Shown here: in pieces, positions 49,727 through 60,294 of the stretch
How positions within the stretch are numbered: the stretch's first letter is position 1
Layout of the letters: the number at the start of each line of letters is the position of its first letter
DNA from: an uncultured Verrucomicrobiota bacterium
GTDB taxonomy: Bacteria; Verrucomicrobiota; Verrucomicrobiia; Opitutales; Opitutaceae
Length of the DNA: 64,000 nt
Assembly: GCA_903876795.1 (NCBI GenBank)
Contig: CAIRBK010000036.1
Location: forward strand, 62,001-126,000
Direction: 5' to 3'
Position numbers and translations under genes: made by a program
Notes under the pieces: generated by a model
What the model was told of the DNA's origin: nothing
The model's input: only the letters and a program-made list of their open reading frames with translations
Database searches by the model: none

Positions 49727-50528
49727 TGTCGGCCACGATGCCGCTCGCGCGAAACTCCCCGCCTTTTCGCGTGACGCGGACCACTCGGATCGACGATCCC
49801 TCCACGTCCACCGCGAGGCCGCCGAAAGGCCGCGAGAAGGACCCCGTGTTGATCACCGTGATGTCCGGCCTGCCCGGCACGCGCCAGACTCCGGGGTAGT
49901 GGGTGTGGCCGAGCACGACGACGCGGGCGCGCGGGCGTTGCGCGCGGGCGAGCGCCGCCACGATGCGGGGTGTGTTTCGCCAGGTGTGCAGCATCGACAG
50001 GATGCGTGTCGGCGGGATGAGCGTATGGGCAAGCCGCCGCGACTGCGCAAGGATGCCGGGGTGGAAAAATTCCTCGGGGTCCCGAAGGTCGAGGCAGGCG
50101 ACGCGATTGAGGTGAAGGCGTGTTTCCACGCTCGCCAGGGTGGAGGCGTCCCGGCCCTCGCGCAGTACCGCGAGCCGTCGGTCGATTTCGATTCGTTGAC
50201 GACTCCAAGGCGCGATCGAGTCGAAGAAAACGTCGCCGTGGGTGATCCATACGCGGTCGTCCGCGAGACTCAGCTCGGCCACCTCGGAGATGTCGGGGTC
50301 GTGGTTTCCGCTGATGAAGGTCGTCTCCGCGCAGGTGTTTTTGAAGTGGTTGCGCAACTCGTCCCAGTGTTGGCGCAGCGAAGGGACCACGGTGTCGAGA
50401 GTGTCCCCGTTGAGCACCAGGCGTTCGGTCTCGCGCAGCAGCGGGTTAAGCGCCGCCGGGGACTGCGCCGTGCTGCCCGGGTCGCGATAATGAAGGTCGG
50501 ATAAAATGCGTGTGCGCGGGGCGTGCAT
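49710..50528 (-). CDS. Calcineurin-type metallophosphoesterase
   Basis: This is a 272-residue phosphoesterase with all metal-binding motifs in order: ILSDLHY, LVLNGDTLD, FISGNHDPD, VWITHGD and VVLGHTHYPG. It would hydrolyse a phosphomonoester or diester with two metal ions in the cytoplasm. The substrate is unknown, and UDP-diacylglucosamine hydrolase (LpxH-like) activity cannot be ruled in or out by eye. The last residues overlap the convergent RDD gene. Confidence 0.88.
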   Translation of the reverse strand: MHAPRTRILSDLHYRDPGSTAQSPAALNPLLRETERLVLNGDTLDTVVPSLRQHWDELRNHFKNTCAETTFISGNHDPDISEVAELSLADDRVWITHGDVFFDSIAPWSRQRIEIDRRLAVLREGRDASTLASVETRLHLNRVACLDLRDPEEFFHPGILAQSRRLAHTLIPPTRILSMLHTWRNTPRIVAALARAQRPRARVVVLGHTHYPGVWRVPGRPDITVINTGSFSRPFGGLAVDVEGSSIRVVRVTRKGGEFRASGIVADITLAD

Positions 50529-50852
50529 GATGCGGAATGCGTTGGGCGCGAGATGGAGGGATGGTCTGGGACGACTGCGGCGACGGCCCGGAGGCAGCCA
50601 AGACGAATCGGCCTTGAGCGGGAAGCCCCATGTCGCTCGCCAGATGGCTTTCGTCCATTCTCCATCGGGTTGATAACCGCCTCGACTCTCCGACTTATCT
50701 CTGCACGTTGGCTGTCTCCTGTCTCTGGACTGTTTGTAATCTAGGTCCGGATTATGCCAGACAAACCCTAGTTTACATCCTTGGGCGCGCGGGTCGCGCG
50801 TCCTCGGCCCGCCTTTGCTGCGCGGGCATTTGGTTCGGCCCGTTTCGCATCC
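50529..50852. other. Intergenic region before the RNA helicase gene
   Basis: About 324 bp contain no convincing gene. An imperfect inverted repeat (TGTAATCTAGG at 50735-50745 and CCTAGTTTACA at 50767-50777, 10 of 11 paired) lies about 75 bp upstream of the helicase start. It could be a leader hairpin or an operator. Confidence 0.5.
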
Positions 50853-52133
50853 ATGTCATTCAAAGATCTCAATCTCGCCGCCGACATCCTCCGCGGCGTC
50901 ATTTCGGCCGGCTACACCGACCCGACTCCCATCCAACTGCGCGCCATCCCGGTGGTGCTTTCCGGTCGCGACCTGATCGCCTCCGCGCAGACCGGCACCG
51001 GCAAGACCGCCGCGTTTGCCCTGCCCATTCTTTCAAAGCTCGGCGCGCATGGCCGTGCGCCGCGCGTGCTCGTCCTCGAACCGACGCGCGAGCTCGCCGC
51101 CCAGGTCGAGACCGCGTTCCGTGATTTCGCGAGACACACCGACATCCGCACGGTCGCCCTCTTCGGCGGCGTCGGCTACGGACATCAGCGCAACGAGCTT
51201 AAGCGCGGCGTCGACGTGATCGCCGCCACGCCCGGCCGCCTGGTCGATTTCATCAAGGGCGGCGAACTCTCGCTCAACACCATCGAGATTCTCGTCCTGG
51301 ACGAAGTCGATCGCATGCTCGACATGGGATTCCTGCCCGTCGTCAAAGACATCATCGCGCGCTGCCCCAAGGGTCGCCAGACGCTGTTTTTCTCCGCCAC
51401 CGTTCCTCCCGAGATCGCCGCCGTCGCGTCGTTTGCGCTGCGCAATCCCGAACGCGTCGAATGCGGCGTGAACCGCTCCGTCAACCAGTCGGTCAACCAC
51501 GCGCTTTATCCGGTCGCGTGGGCCCAGAAGTTCGACCTGCTCGTGGCGCTGCTCGAGAAAACCGATTATCAAAGCGTGCTGATCTTCAGCCGCACCAAGC
51601 ACGGTGCCGACAAGATCGCCGCTCGGCTCAAGGCCGCCAAGCATACCGTCGCCATCCTGCACGCCAACCGCTCGCAGAACCAGCGCATCGAGGCCCTCGC
51701 CGGCTTCAAGAGCGGCAAGTACGAGATCATGGTCGCCACCGACATCGCCGCGCGCGGCATCGACGTCGCCGGCGTGACCCACGTCATCAACTACGACGTG
51801 CCCGAGAATCCCGAAGACTACGTTCACCGTATCGGCCGCACCGGCCGCGCGATGGCCGTGGGCGACGCGTTCACGCTGGTCTCGCCGGAAAACGCCGACG
51901 ACATCCGCGACATCCAGCGTTTCATCGGGGCCAAGATCCCGGAGCTGCGTCTGGAAGGTTTCCCTTACCAGCCCTTCGTCATGAATCCCTCCTATCCGAA
52001 GAAGGGGCAGCAGCAGCGTCGCGGCGGCGGCAATGGCGGAGGCGGCCAACGGCCCCAACGCGGCCCGTCCACCGGTGGAGGTCGCCCAAGCGGCGGCGGC
52101 CGATCCGGCGGTGGCAACCGAGGCCGTCGGTGA
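50853..52133 (+). CDS. DEAD-box RNA helicase (RhlE-like)
   Basis: This is a 426-residue ATP-dependent RNA helicase from ATG 50853 (MSFKDLNLAADILRGVISAG). The Q motif (GYTDPTPIQLRAIP), Walker A (AQTGTGKT), PTRELAAQ, a Walker B that reads DEVD rather than DEAD (LVLDEVDRMLDMGF), SAT (LFFSATVPPE) and HRIGRTGRA are all present. The C-terminal tail is rich in Gly, Arg and Gln (RRGGGNGGGGQRPQRG), as in RhlE proteins that bind RNA through RGG-like tails. Likely roles are ribosome assembly or cold adaptation. Confidence 0.93.
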   Translation: MSFKDLNLAADILRGVISAGYTDPTPIQLRAIPVVLSGRDLIASAQTGTGKTAAFALPILSKLGAHGRAPRVLVLEPTRELAAQVETAFRDFARHTDIRTVALFGGVGYGHQRNELKRGVDVIAATPGRLVDFIKGGELSLNTIEILVLDEVDRMLDMGFLPVVKDIIARCPKGRQTLFFSATVPPEIAAVASFALRNPERVECGVNRSVNQSVNHALYPVAWAQKFDLLVALLEKTDYQSVLIFSRTKHGADKIAARLKAAKHTVAILHANRSQNQRIEALAGFKSGKYEIMVATDIAARGIDVAGVTHVINYDVPENPEDYVHRIGRTGRAMAVGDAFTLVSPENADDIRDIQRFIGAKIPELRLEGFPYQPFVMNPSYPKKGQQQRRGGGNGGGGQRPQRGPSTGGGRPSGGGRSGGGNRGRR

Positions 52134-52253
52134 GGGTGTGTTTCCGCCGTGCCTCCTGACACGTTCAGGAGGCGTGAACGGCGGCGGCAGTTTCAGCGGC
52201 AACGCCCATAATTGTTTTCCTTCCGGTGAGGGACGACTTATCTTGTGGCCAAG

Positions 52254-53315
52254 ATGAGCGAAGAACCCCCGCCGCCCCAACTGCGTCTGCGTCCCCGCAA
52301 GCGCGAGGAAGACCCCGTCCCGCCTGCGCCCGCTCCCGAGCAGGTCGTTGCGCCCGTCTCACCGTCGGTTGACGTCAACCCACCGCCCGTTGCGCCGACG
52401 GATGCGTCTTCGCGTTTCCGTCTCAAGCCCAAGCTGGCGGTTGAGCCTGCCGGTGACACGTCCGTCGCGGCATCGGTCCCGGAGTCCCCGACGCCTGGCA
52501 TTGTCCCGCCACCCGGGGCGGTCGGAGCCGGGCCTCGACCGGAGCCGGAAAAGCCGGAGTCCACCGCCTCGGTGCCGGGGCAAGCGGTCTCCATCACTCC
52601 CGCTCCCGAGACGCCGATCCGGGCCGGACCAGTTCCCGAGGCTCAACGGGCGCTCCCTCGTGAGCCTGCATCCGTCTTGCCACCGATGGCCATGAATCCG
52701 TTGGCGGTCCCTCTGCCGCCCGCGCCATCAAGCGCGCCGGTCGGAGCGGTCGCCCGTCGGCCGGTGGTGCCGGCGCCCGTGGTGAAGCGTGCCCCCGGCA
52801 AGGCGGGGTTGCTGCTCGGTTTGCTGGGTGCCGTCGTGGTGCTGGGCGGCGGAACGCTGTCTTTCCTTTTTATGCGCCCGGAGTCGGCTGAACCGGTTGC
52901 GCCGATCAGGCCCGCCGCAGTTCCAGCGGCAGTGCCCGCCGTCCCCGTTACCGCCCCCGTCCCCGAGACGCCCAAGCCGCCGCCGGCACCGACTCCTGCT
53001 CGGCTCGAAATCGCTCCGCTCCCCTCGTCACCCGAAATGGTTCAGGCGGCTGCGACCGATCAGGCCAAGAGCGCCAAGGCGGCGGTCAATGCCGCCCCGG
53101 TGGTTTCACCCGAGTTCCGGCTGTGGACCGACGGCGTGCGCATCAGCGGCGTGGCCTCGGGCAGTTCACCGCGCGCCATCATCAACGGCCGGCTGGTGCG
53201 TCCCGGCGATCTCATCGACACGGGCGAGGGCATCGTCTTCGAGGGTATTGATGTGGAAAAGAAGCAGGTGATGTTCCGCAACCGTGCGGGCGCGGTCGCC
53301 GGCAAGGCGTATTGA
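52254..53315 (+). CDS. Proline-rich bitopic protein with GspB/PulB-like C-terminus
   Basis: This is a 353-residue protein from ATG 52254. A long Pro/Ala/Glu-rich cytoplasmic part (about 185 residues) starts with LRLRPRKREEDPVPPAPAPE. One membrane helix follows (GLLLGLLGAVVVLGGGTLSF), then a second Pro-rich linker. A compact end domain reads FRLWTDGVRISGVASGSSPR, INGRLVRPGDLIDTGEG and IVFEGIDVEKKQVMFRNRAG. That end domain resembles the periplasmic C-terminus of GspB/PulB-type secretion accessory proteins. This fits the secretin and pseudopilin operons elsewhere in the window, but the link is inferred. Confidence 0.7.
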   Translation: MSEEPPPPQLRLRPRKREEDPVPPAPAPEQVVAPVSPSVDVNPPPVAPTDASSRFRLKPKLAVEPAGDTSVAASVPESPTPGIVPPPGAVGAGPRPEPEKPESTASVPGQAVSITPAPETPIRAGPVPEAQRALPREPASVLPPMAMNPLAVPLPPAPSSAPVGAVARRPVVPAPVVKRAPGKAGLLLGLLGAVVVLGGGTLSFLFMRPESAEPVAPIRPAAVPAAVPAVPVTAPVPETPKPPPAPTPARLEIAPLPSSPEMVQAAATDQAKSAKAAVNAAPVVSPEFRLWTDGVRISGVASGSSPRAIINGRLVRPGDLIDTGEGIVFEGIDVEKKQVMFRNRAGAVAGKAY

Positions 53316-53337
53316 TGGATTTGTTACGAGTGGATTC

Positions 53338-54447
53338 TCACCACGTGTCGACCGGGCCCTTGGGCACCGGGATCGACTCGCGGGCGAAGACGGGATCGTC
53401 GGGATCGCGCATGAACGAGGCGACCATGCGCTCGGGGGCGAACTTGGCCTTGAGCGCGCCGGATTCGTCGCAGAACTGCCGCCGCCAAACCAGAAACTCC
53501 GCGACCGCGGCGTCGAAGTCGGCGCGGGATTGGATGGTGATGATCCGCGCCTTGAACGGCTTGGCCGGACCGAACCTTTTCGCATACCAAGGGGCGACCT
53601 TGCGGAAGAGCTTCGCGCCGTGCTCCTCGCCGTAAAATTCGCAATACCGCTCGAAGTGCCGGCGCAGGACGCGCAGGCGCTCCTCAAACGCCGGTTCGGG
53701 CAGCAACTCTCCGGTGCGCAAGTAGTGGTCGGTGCGTTTGAAAATCCACGGATCGTAAAACGCCCCGCGGCCGACCGACACTCCGGCGCAGCCAGTCTGC
53801 TCGATCATGTGCCTGGCGGCCTCCGGTGTGGTCACGTCGCCGTTGCCGATCACCGGAATGTTCTTCACCGCCTGCACCACGGAACGGATGCCCACGAGGT
53901 TGACCTGGCCGGAAAAGCCCTGCGCGCGGGTGCGCCCGTGGACGAAGATCGCGGCGACCCCGGTGTCTTCCAGCACGCGGGCCAGGTCGGGCGCGGTGAG
54001 GTTGTCGTCGTCCCAGCCCAGGCGCATCTTGGCGGTCACGGGGATTTTCACCGCGTCGATCATGCAGCGCACCAACGCGGCCGTCTTGTCGAGCTCGGTC
54101 ATCATGGCGGACCCGCCGCCTATCTTGACGACCTTTTTCACGGGACAGCCCATGTTGATGTCCACCGATTGGGCGCCCATCTCCTGGCAGATGACGGCGG
54201 CGTCGCGCATCTCCCCGGCCACGGAGCCGAAGAGCTGGATGGCGAGCGGGCGGTCCTCGGCGCACGATTCGACGAGCTTGAGGGCGACTCGATTGCGCTC
54301 GATGAGGGAGCGGGCGTTGACGAGATCGGTGGTGGCCCAGCCGAGACCGCCGAGTTCGCGCACCGTCAGCCGCATGGGCAAGTTGGTGTAGCCGGCCAGC
54401 GGAGACAGGAAGAGATTCGAGGAAAGGGAGTGCGGACCGATGCGCAT
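53338..54447 (-). CDS. dusB: tRNA-dihydrouridine synthase (Dus family)
   Basis: This is a 369-residue FMN-dependent enzyme reducing uridine to dihydrouridine in tRNA. The start at ATG 54447 (MRIGPHSLSSNLFLSPLAGY) gives a DusB-like N-terminus; the track's longer start is not needed. FMN and tRNA motifs are SPLAGYTNLPMR, DINMGCPVKKV (with the catalytic Cys), KMRLGWDDDN, VHGRTRAQGFSG, IPVIGNGDVTTPEAA and VSVGRGAFYDPWIF. The C-terminal helical domain is present. DusB rather than DusA or DusC is a best guess. It converges on the GspB-like gene. Confidence 0.88.
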   Translation of the reverse strand: MRIGPHSLSSNLFLSPLAGYTNLPMRLTVRELGGLGWATTDLVNARSLIERNRVALKLVESCAEDRPLAIQLFGSVAGEMRDAAVICQEMGAQSVDINMGCPVKKVVKIGGGSAMMTELDKTAALVRCMIDAVKIPVTAKMRLGWDDDNLTAPDLARVLEDTGVAAIFVHGRTRAQGFSGQVNLVGIRSVVQAVKNIPVIGNGDVTTPEAARHMIEQTGCAGVSVGRGAFYDPWIFKRTDHYLRTGELLPEPAFEERLRVLRRHFERYCEFYGEEHGAKLFRKVAPWYAKRFGPAKPFKARIITIQSRADFDAAVAEFLVWRRQFCDESGALKAKFAPERMVASFMRDPDDPVFARESIPVPKGPVDTW

Positions 54448-54546
54448 GGTGGTGCTGACGCCGAGCACCTTGCCCTTCCATTCCGACGCTACAAACGCAA
54501 AAACCACCACCGCCGCCTCCGCCGTCCCGACTCTAGCCGCCGCAGA

Positions 54547-54571
54547 ACAACTAACACAATGGGTTGGTTTT
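54547..54571 (-). repeat. Type A palindromic repeat, copy A4 (inverted, one arm diverged)
   Basis: The left arm ACAACTAAC is intact and the right arm has diverged (GGTTGGTTTT). The asymmetric centre (ACAATGG) shows it is in the opposite orientation to A1-A3 and A5. It lies downstream of the HTH gene at 54.6 kb and upstream of dusB. Confidence 0.82.
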
Positions 54572-54602
54572 CCGGTGCGAGTGCCGGGTGCGGGCAGGGA
54601 AA

Positions 54603-55016
54603 TCAGGGGTTCTCGGAGTCTTTGCGCGGGCGGATGGGTTTGGGGGTGGCGTAGGTCAGCGACGGATCGCGGCCTTCGGCCATTTCGCATAGCCAGTGGG
54701 CGAGGCGCAGGGTGATTTCCGCGTCGGGGAGTCTGGAGCGACCGGAAATATAGTCCGATAGCCGTTGCGGCGGGATGCCCAGGTGGCGCGCCAGCCGGAC
54801 CTTGCTGCCGTAGGGTTTGAGGCGGGCCTGGAGTTGGGTGGCGAGCACGTTCCAGAGCGGCGTGTCGTGTCCCGGTTGCCGCACCAGGCCGCCTGCGTTT
54901 TGGCGTTTAGGGCGCAGGGCTTCGGCGGCGCGGCGGGCCCCGGCTTCCGCAGCCATGGCGGCCGCGACGCCCAGCTCGCCCCACAATTTCAGCGCATAAG
55001 GAAGAGGAGTGTGCAT
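54603..55016 (-). CDS. Small XRE-like HTH protein bracketed by type A palindromes
   Basis: This is a 137-residue protein, homologous over its length to the one at 30.7 kb. It has an N-terminal Ala/Arg helix (LGVAAAMAAEAGARRAAEAL), then HDTPLWNVLATQL, then the HTH RLARHLGIPPQRLSDYISGR and RSRLPDAEITLRLAHWL. About 35 of 59 core residues are identical between the two. Differences cluster at the presumed recognition helix (PPQRLSDYISGRS against PRQRIDDFLIGRR), in keeping with different target palindromes. A5 lies 14 bp upstream of its ATG and A4 lies 31 bp beyond its stop, in inverted orientation. No toxin, nuclease or transposase partner is adjacent. Confidence 0.82.
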   Translation of the reverse strand: MHTPLPYALKLWGELGVAAAMAAEAGARRAAEALRPKRQNAGGLVRQPGHDTPLWNVLATQLQARLKPYGSKVRLARHLGIPPQRLSDYISGRSRLPDAEITLRLAHWLCEMAEGRDPSLTYATPKPIRPRKDSENP

Positions 55017-55030
55017 GGAGTTTTTAAGAC

Positions 55031-55055
55031 ACAGCTAACCCATTGTGTTAGTTGT
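55031..55055 (+). repeat. Type A palindromic repeat, copy A5
   Basis: It has one mismatch in the left arm (ACAGCTAAC) and an intact right arm (GTTAGTTGT) with the CCATTGT centre. It lies in the divergent promoter region between the HTH gene and the DCC gene, a natural operator position. Confidence 0.9.
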
Positions 55056-55132
55056 TCAAGGGCGCGAGCGGGGAAATTTGGAGGTGAAAATGGGCGTTGG
55101 CGGCCGGGGTGGGGAACGGACAGGATCGGGAT

Positions 55133-55561
55133 ATGGAGGGAAAATCACCTGGGCCCGTGCTGCTTTACGACGGGGATTGCGGCTTGTGCAACGCGGTCGT
55201 GCGCCGCCTGCTCCGCCACGACCGGCGCGGTGTGCTCATGTTTGCCCCGCTCCAGGGGCGCACCGCCCAGGAGTTTTTGCGCGGCCGCGGGCTGAACACG
55301 GGGGATTTTGACAGCCTGGTGTTCGTCGCCGACCTGTCTCGCGAGGATTCGCCTTATTGGCTGAGGTCCGCCGGCGCGCTGTCCGCCTGCATGGAAATTG
55401 GCGGTTTCCACAGGCGTATCGCCCGCGTCCTGCGGCTCCTGCCGTCGTCGTGGCTCGACGTGGTTTACCGGCTGGTCGCGAGGTCACGCTACCGGCTCTT
55501 CGGGCGTTACCGTCCGACGCCGTTGCCCAGGCCGGAGTGGGCGCGGCGGATACTCGACTAG
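55133..55561 (+). CDS. DCC1-like thiol-disulfide oxidoreductase (DUF393)
   Basis: This is a 142-residue thioredoxin-fold protein of the DUF393 family. The DxxCxxC signature is seen as LLYDGDCGLCNAVV near the N-terminus. The conserved LVFVADLSRED and the C-terminal LARSRYRLFGR-type pattern (VARSRYRLFGRYR) follow. The ATG at 55133 directly precedes EGKSPGPVLLYDGDC. Its role is probably disulphide exchange; the partner is unknown. It shares a large bidirectional terminator with the convergent kinase gene. Confidence 0.88.
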   Translation: MEGKSPGPVLLYDGDCGLCNAVVRRLLRHDRRGVLMFAPLQGRTAQEFLRGRGLNTGDFDSLVFVADLSREDSPYWLRSAGALSACMEIGGFHRRIARVLRLLPSSWLDVVYRLVARSRYRLFGRYRPTPLPRPEWARRILD

Positions 55562-55564
55562 GGA

Positions 55565-55633
55565 GTGTTTCGAAGAAACCGGGTGAAAGGTATCAATAAA
55601 AAAGATACTTTCCCCGGGTTTATTGCGAAACAC
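55565..55633. terminator. Large bidirectional stem-loop between convergent genes
   Basis: The arms run from GTGTTTCG to GGTATC on the left and from GATACTTT to CGAAACAC on the right. About 30 bp pair with a few mismatches around an AATAAAAAA loop. It lies 4 bp after the DCC stop and 15 bp before the kinase 3' end, as expected for a terminator serving both strands. Confidence 0.8.
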
Positions 55634-55647
55634 GGCCCAGGGCTGGA

Positions 55648-56871
55648 TCAGCCGCGGCGGATTTCGGAGCCGCGGAAACGGATCTGGATGCGGTAGACCT
55701 TTTTGGTGCGGCACTTGATTTGGCCGGTTTTAAGATCGAAACACTCGGGCACCTCGATGCGGTGCAGGTCCACGGTGGCGTGGAAGCCGCGCTCCGAGAA
55801 GATGTCGATGAGCATCGCCAGTGAAATCGGATCGTCCAGCAGGGTTTCCTCGGTGTTGACCAGCGCCGTGCCGGAAATGGCGTGGCGGATGACGATCGGG
55901 ACGACCTTTTTGTCGATGAAGCCGACCACCCGGGCAAACAGTTCGCTGTGTTCCAGCGCGTAGGTGTCGAGACGCTTCACCAGTTCCTGGCGGGCGTGGA
56001 CGATGATCTCGCTGGCCACGGGGATCACGCGGAGGATGTCGTGCGTGCGGGAGTCGAGCTCGAGGGTGCTCTGATACTGGAGCTCCACGAGGATGTTCTG
56101 CTCGACCTCGGAGATGTCGCCTTGCGCGTTGATGAAGTGATAGTGGAAAATCTCCTTCAGCGATTGGAGCGCCTCCCATGTCTGCTCCTTGAAAACGCGA
56201 TAGCGGCGCTGGGCGAGGGCGGTGTCGTAGTCGGTGGGGCGCTCCTCGAGCAGTTCGCCGACGCCGGTGCGGCGCACCTCGGCGTTGTGGGCGAGGATTT
56301 CACGGCCGCGCTTGAGCTGGCGCTCGACGGAAGTCTTTTCATCCACGAAAAGCAGCATGATGTGGATGGTGGTTTGGCGGAAATGGATGCCGAGCGGGGT
56401 GTTGTAGAACTCGCTGCGGAGGGCCTGGATGTGCTCGACGAGGAGTTTGAGGCATTCGACCTGGACCTTGGTGCGCGGGAAGCCGTCGAGGATGACGCCG
56501 TCGCGGAATTGCGGCTCGAGCAGCCGGCCTAGCAGGAGTCCGATGACCTCGCGGTCGCCGACCATGCCGCCGGCGTCCTTGATGCGCTTGGCCTCGGGGC
56601 TGTCGAGCAGGGCGCTGACCACGATGGGCTGGCAGGTGAGACCGCGGGTCTTCAGGATGAAGTCCGTGTGGGTGCCTTTGCCCGAGCCGGGCGCGCCGCC
56701 CAGCAGAATGATTTCCTTGGGGAAGCGCATTTTTTCCCGGCCCACGCTGGCGATCAGCGTCTGCCAGGCCGAAGTGAAGATGATCTGGGCGTCCTTTATC
56801 TCCAGATCTTGGGCTGAGGTTTTGGGCGAGACGGTTTCGACTGAGTCGGGGTCGGGGGAGGGGAGGGACAT
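55648..56871 (-). CDS. Adenylate kinase-like nucleotide kinase with a long C-terminal extension
   Basis: This is a 407-residue protein about twice the length of a normal adenylate kinase. After a 50-residue leader, the kinase core shows the P-loop GGAPGSGKGTHTD (residues 58-70), the NMP-binding region VSALLDSPEAKRIKDAGGMV and the DGFPRT motif (129-134). Arg-rich lid-type text follows (ERQLKRGREIL). From about residue 260 to the end is an additional domain (VELQYQSTLELDSRTHDILR, IVIRHAISGTALVNTEETLL, GFHATVDLHRIEVPECFDLK) that I do not recognise. NMP kinase activity is likely, but the nucleotide preference and the role of the extension are unknown. Confidence 0.82.
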   Translation of the reverse strand: MSLPSPDPDSVETVSPKTSAQDLEIKDAQIIFTSAWQTLIASVGREKMRFPKEIILLGGAPGSGKGTHTDFILKTRGLTCQPIVVSALLDSPEAKRIKDAGGMVGDREVIGLLLGRLLEPQFRDGVILDGFPRTKVQVECLKLLVEHIQALRSEFYNTPLGIHFRQTTIHIMLLFVDEKTSVERQLKRGREILAHNAEVRRTGVGELLEERPTDYDTALAQRRYRVFKEQTWEALQSLKEIFHYHFINAQGDISEVEQNILVELQYQSTLELDSRTHDILRVIPVASEIIVHARQELVKRLDTYALEHSELFARVVGFIDKKVVPIVIRHAISGTALVNTEETLLDDPISLAMLIDIFSERGFHATVDLHRIEVPECFDLKTGQIKCRTKKVYRIQIRFRGSEIRRG

Positions 56872-57244
56872 GGAATTGGGAATGTTCGGTTTAGAGGGAT
56901 TCGGGGGTGGAGTTCGATACTAGAAATACGCTTGGCGAAGAATTACGTCCGTTCCGTCCGCGAGATCGATGGATGACATCGGTCAAATTTTGGAACGTTT
57001 GGACGGGAACCCGGGCGCGTGAGTTGTGTCATTCAAGACGGACGATGGTTGAAGGTTTTCCCTGATGCGGCCGAGGTTTCCTCGAAGGCATCGGTGGTGT
57101 GGCCGACAACGGTCTTCCGTGTTCCCCGTGTGATGTGTCAAAAGATATGGATTCCCGGATGTGCGAAGTCCGGGGTTGTTAGTTGAAGCTGGACCTGGCG
57201 GGGTCGCCCTCAAAGGCGGCCCCGCCTTGGCTTGCGAGGCCCGG
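56872..57244. other. Intergenic region upstream of the long kinase
   Basis: About 373 bp carry no convincing gene; the small minus-strand ORF at 56983-57213 has no family features. The stretch TCTTCCGTGTTCCCCGTGTG near 57112 resembles one arm of the inverted repeat at 2.9 kb but lacks a clear partner arm. The right end holds a hairpin listed separately. Confidence 0.5.
57197..57226 (-). terminator. Strong GC hairpin after the U32 peptidase gene
   Basis: GGCGGGG with CGCC pairs with GGCG and CCCCGCC around CTCAAA, one mismatch inside. It lies about 20 bp beyond the U32 stop on the minus strand. There is no clear T run, so termination may be inefficient or Rho-assisted. Confidence 0.55.
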
Positions 57245-59821
<2,577 letters not shown>

Positions 59822-60294
59822 GGATGTGCGGCGAACGATGCGCGCAGGCCGATGGGGGGCAAGCTCAGCCATTGATCGCCCCGGGTGCATTCCGGCGGGT
59901 GGGGCATGCCCCGCAGGCTGAGGAGCAAGAGCCCGCAGGGCTGCGTGGTCTTAGCCGCTAGAATCATCGAGGACTAAGCACAGCCCCAACTCTCGTGTAT
60001 CTATGTAACGATCTTACCCCTTTGGCTCGACCGCCCCCTTGGACCCGCCCCCGCAAATTTTGTCGTCGGCACCCCTTGACAGGATAAGCCGTATGGCGGC
60101 GGTGCCGATCCCGCGTTGGATGGGTGGCAGCCTGCGGTACGATCACTTCACACGGAATTGTCGACTGAACTGTTACATTTTAGTCACTTAATATATTTGA
60201 ATATTTTTAATCAAACACGCGGCTTGGGGGTCTTGCAACTGTTCCCGATAAAATTCATTTTCCAGTAAAGAATTTTCGCAATAAACGCGGACGC
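59822..60294. other. Divergent intergenic region before the LamG gene
   Basis: About 470 bp hold no convincing gene. An 8-bp inverted repeat (TCGGCACC at 60066-60073 and GGTGCCGA at 60101-60108) lies in the middle. The last 120 bp are AT-rich (CACTTAATATATTTGAATAT) and probably contain the LamG promoter, though no clear -35/-10 pair stands out. Confidence 0.5.

Noticed and set aside
54547-55055. Classical insertion sequence or RAYT/REP locus
   Set aside because: The HTH protein has no DDE, HUH or tyrosine catalytic motif, and no target-site duplication could be identified at the outer ends, so an autonomous transposon is not claimed.
57020-57140. Second copy of the 2.9 kb inverted repeat
   Set aside because: Only one arm-like stretch (TCTTCCGTGTTCCCCGTGTG) is visible and no partner arm was found nearby, so at most it is a degenerate fragment.
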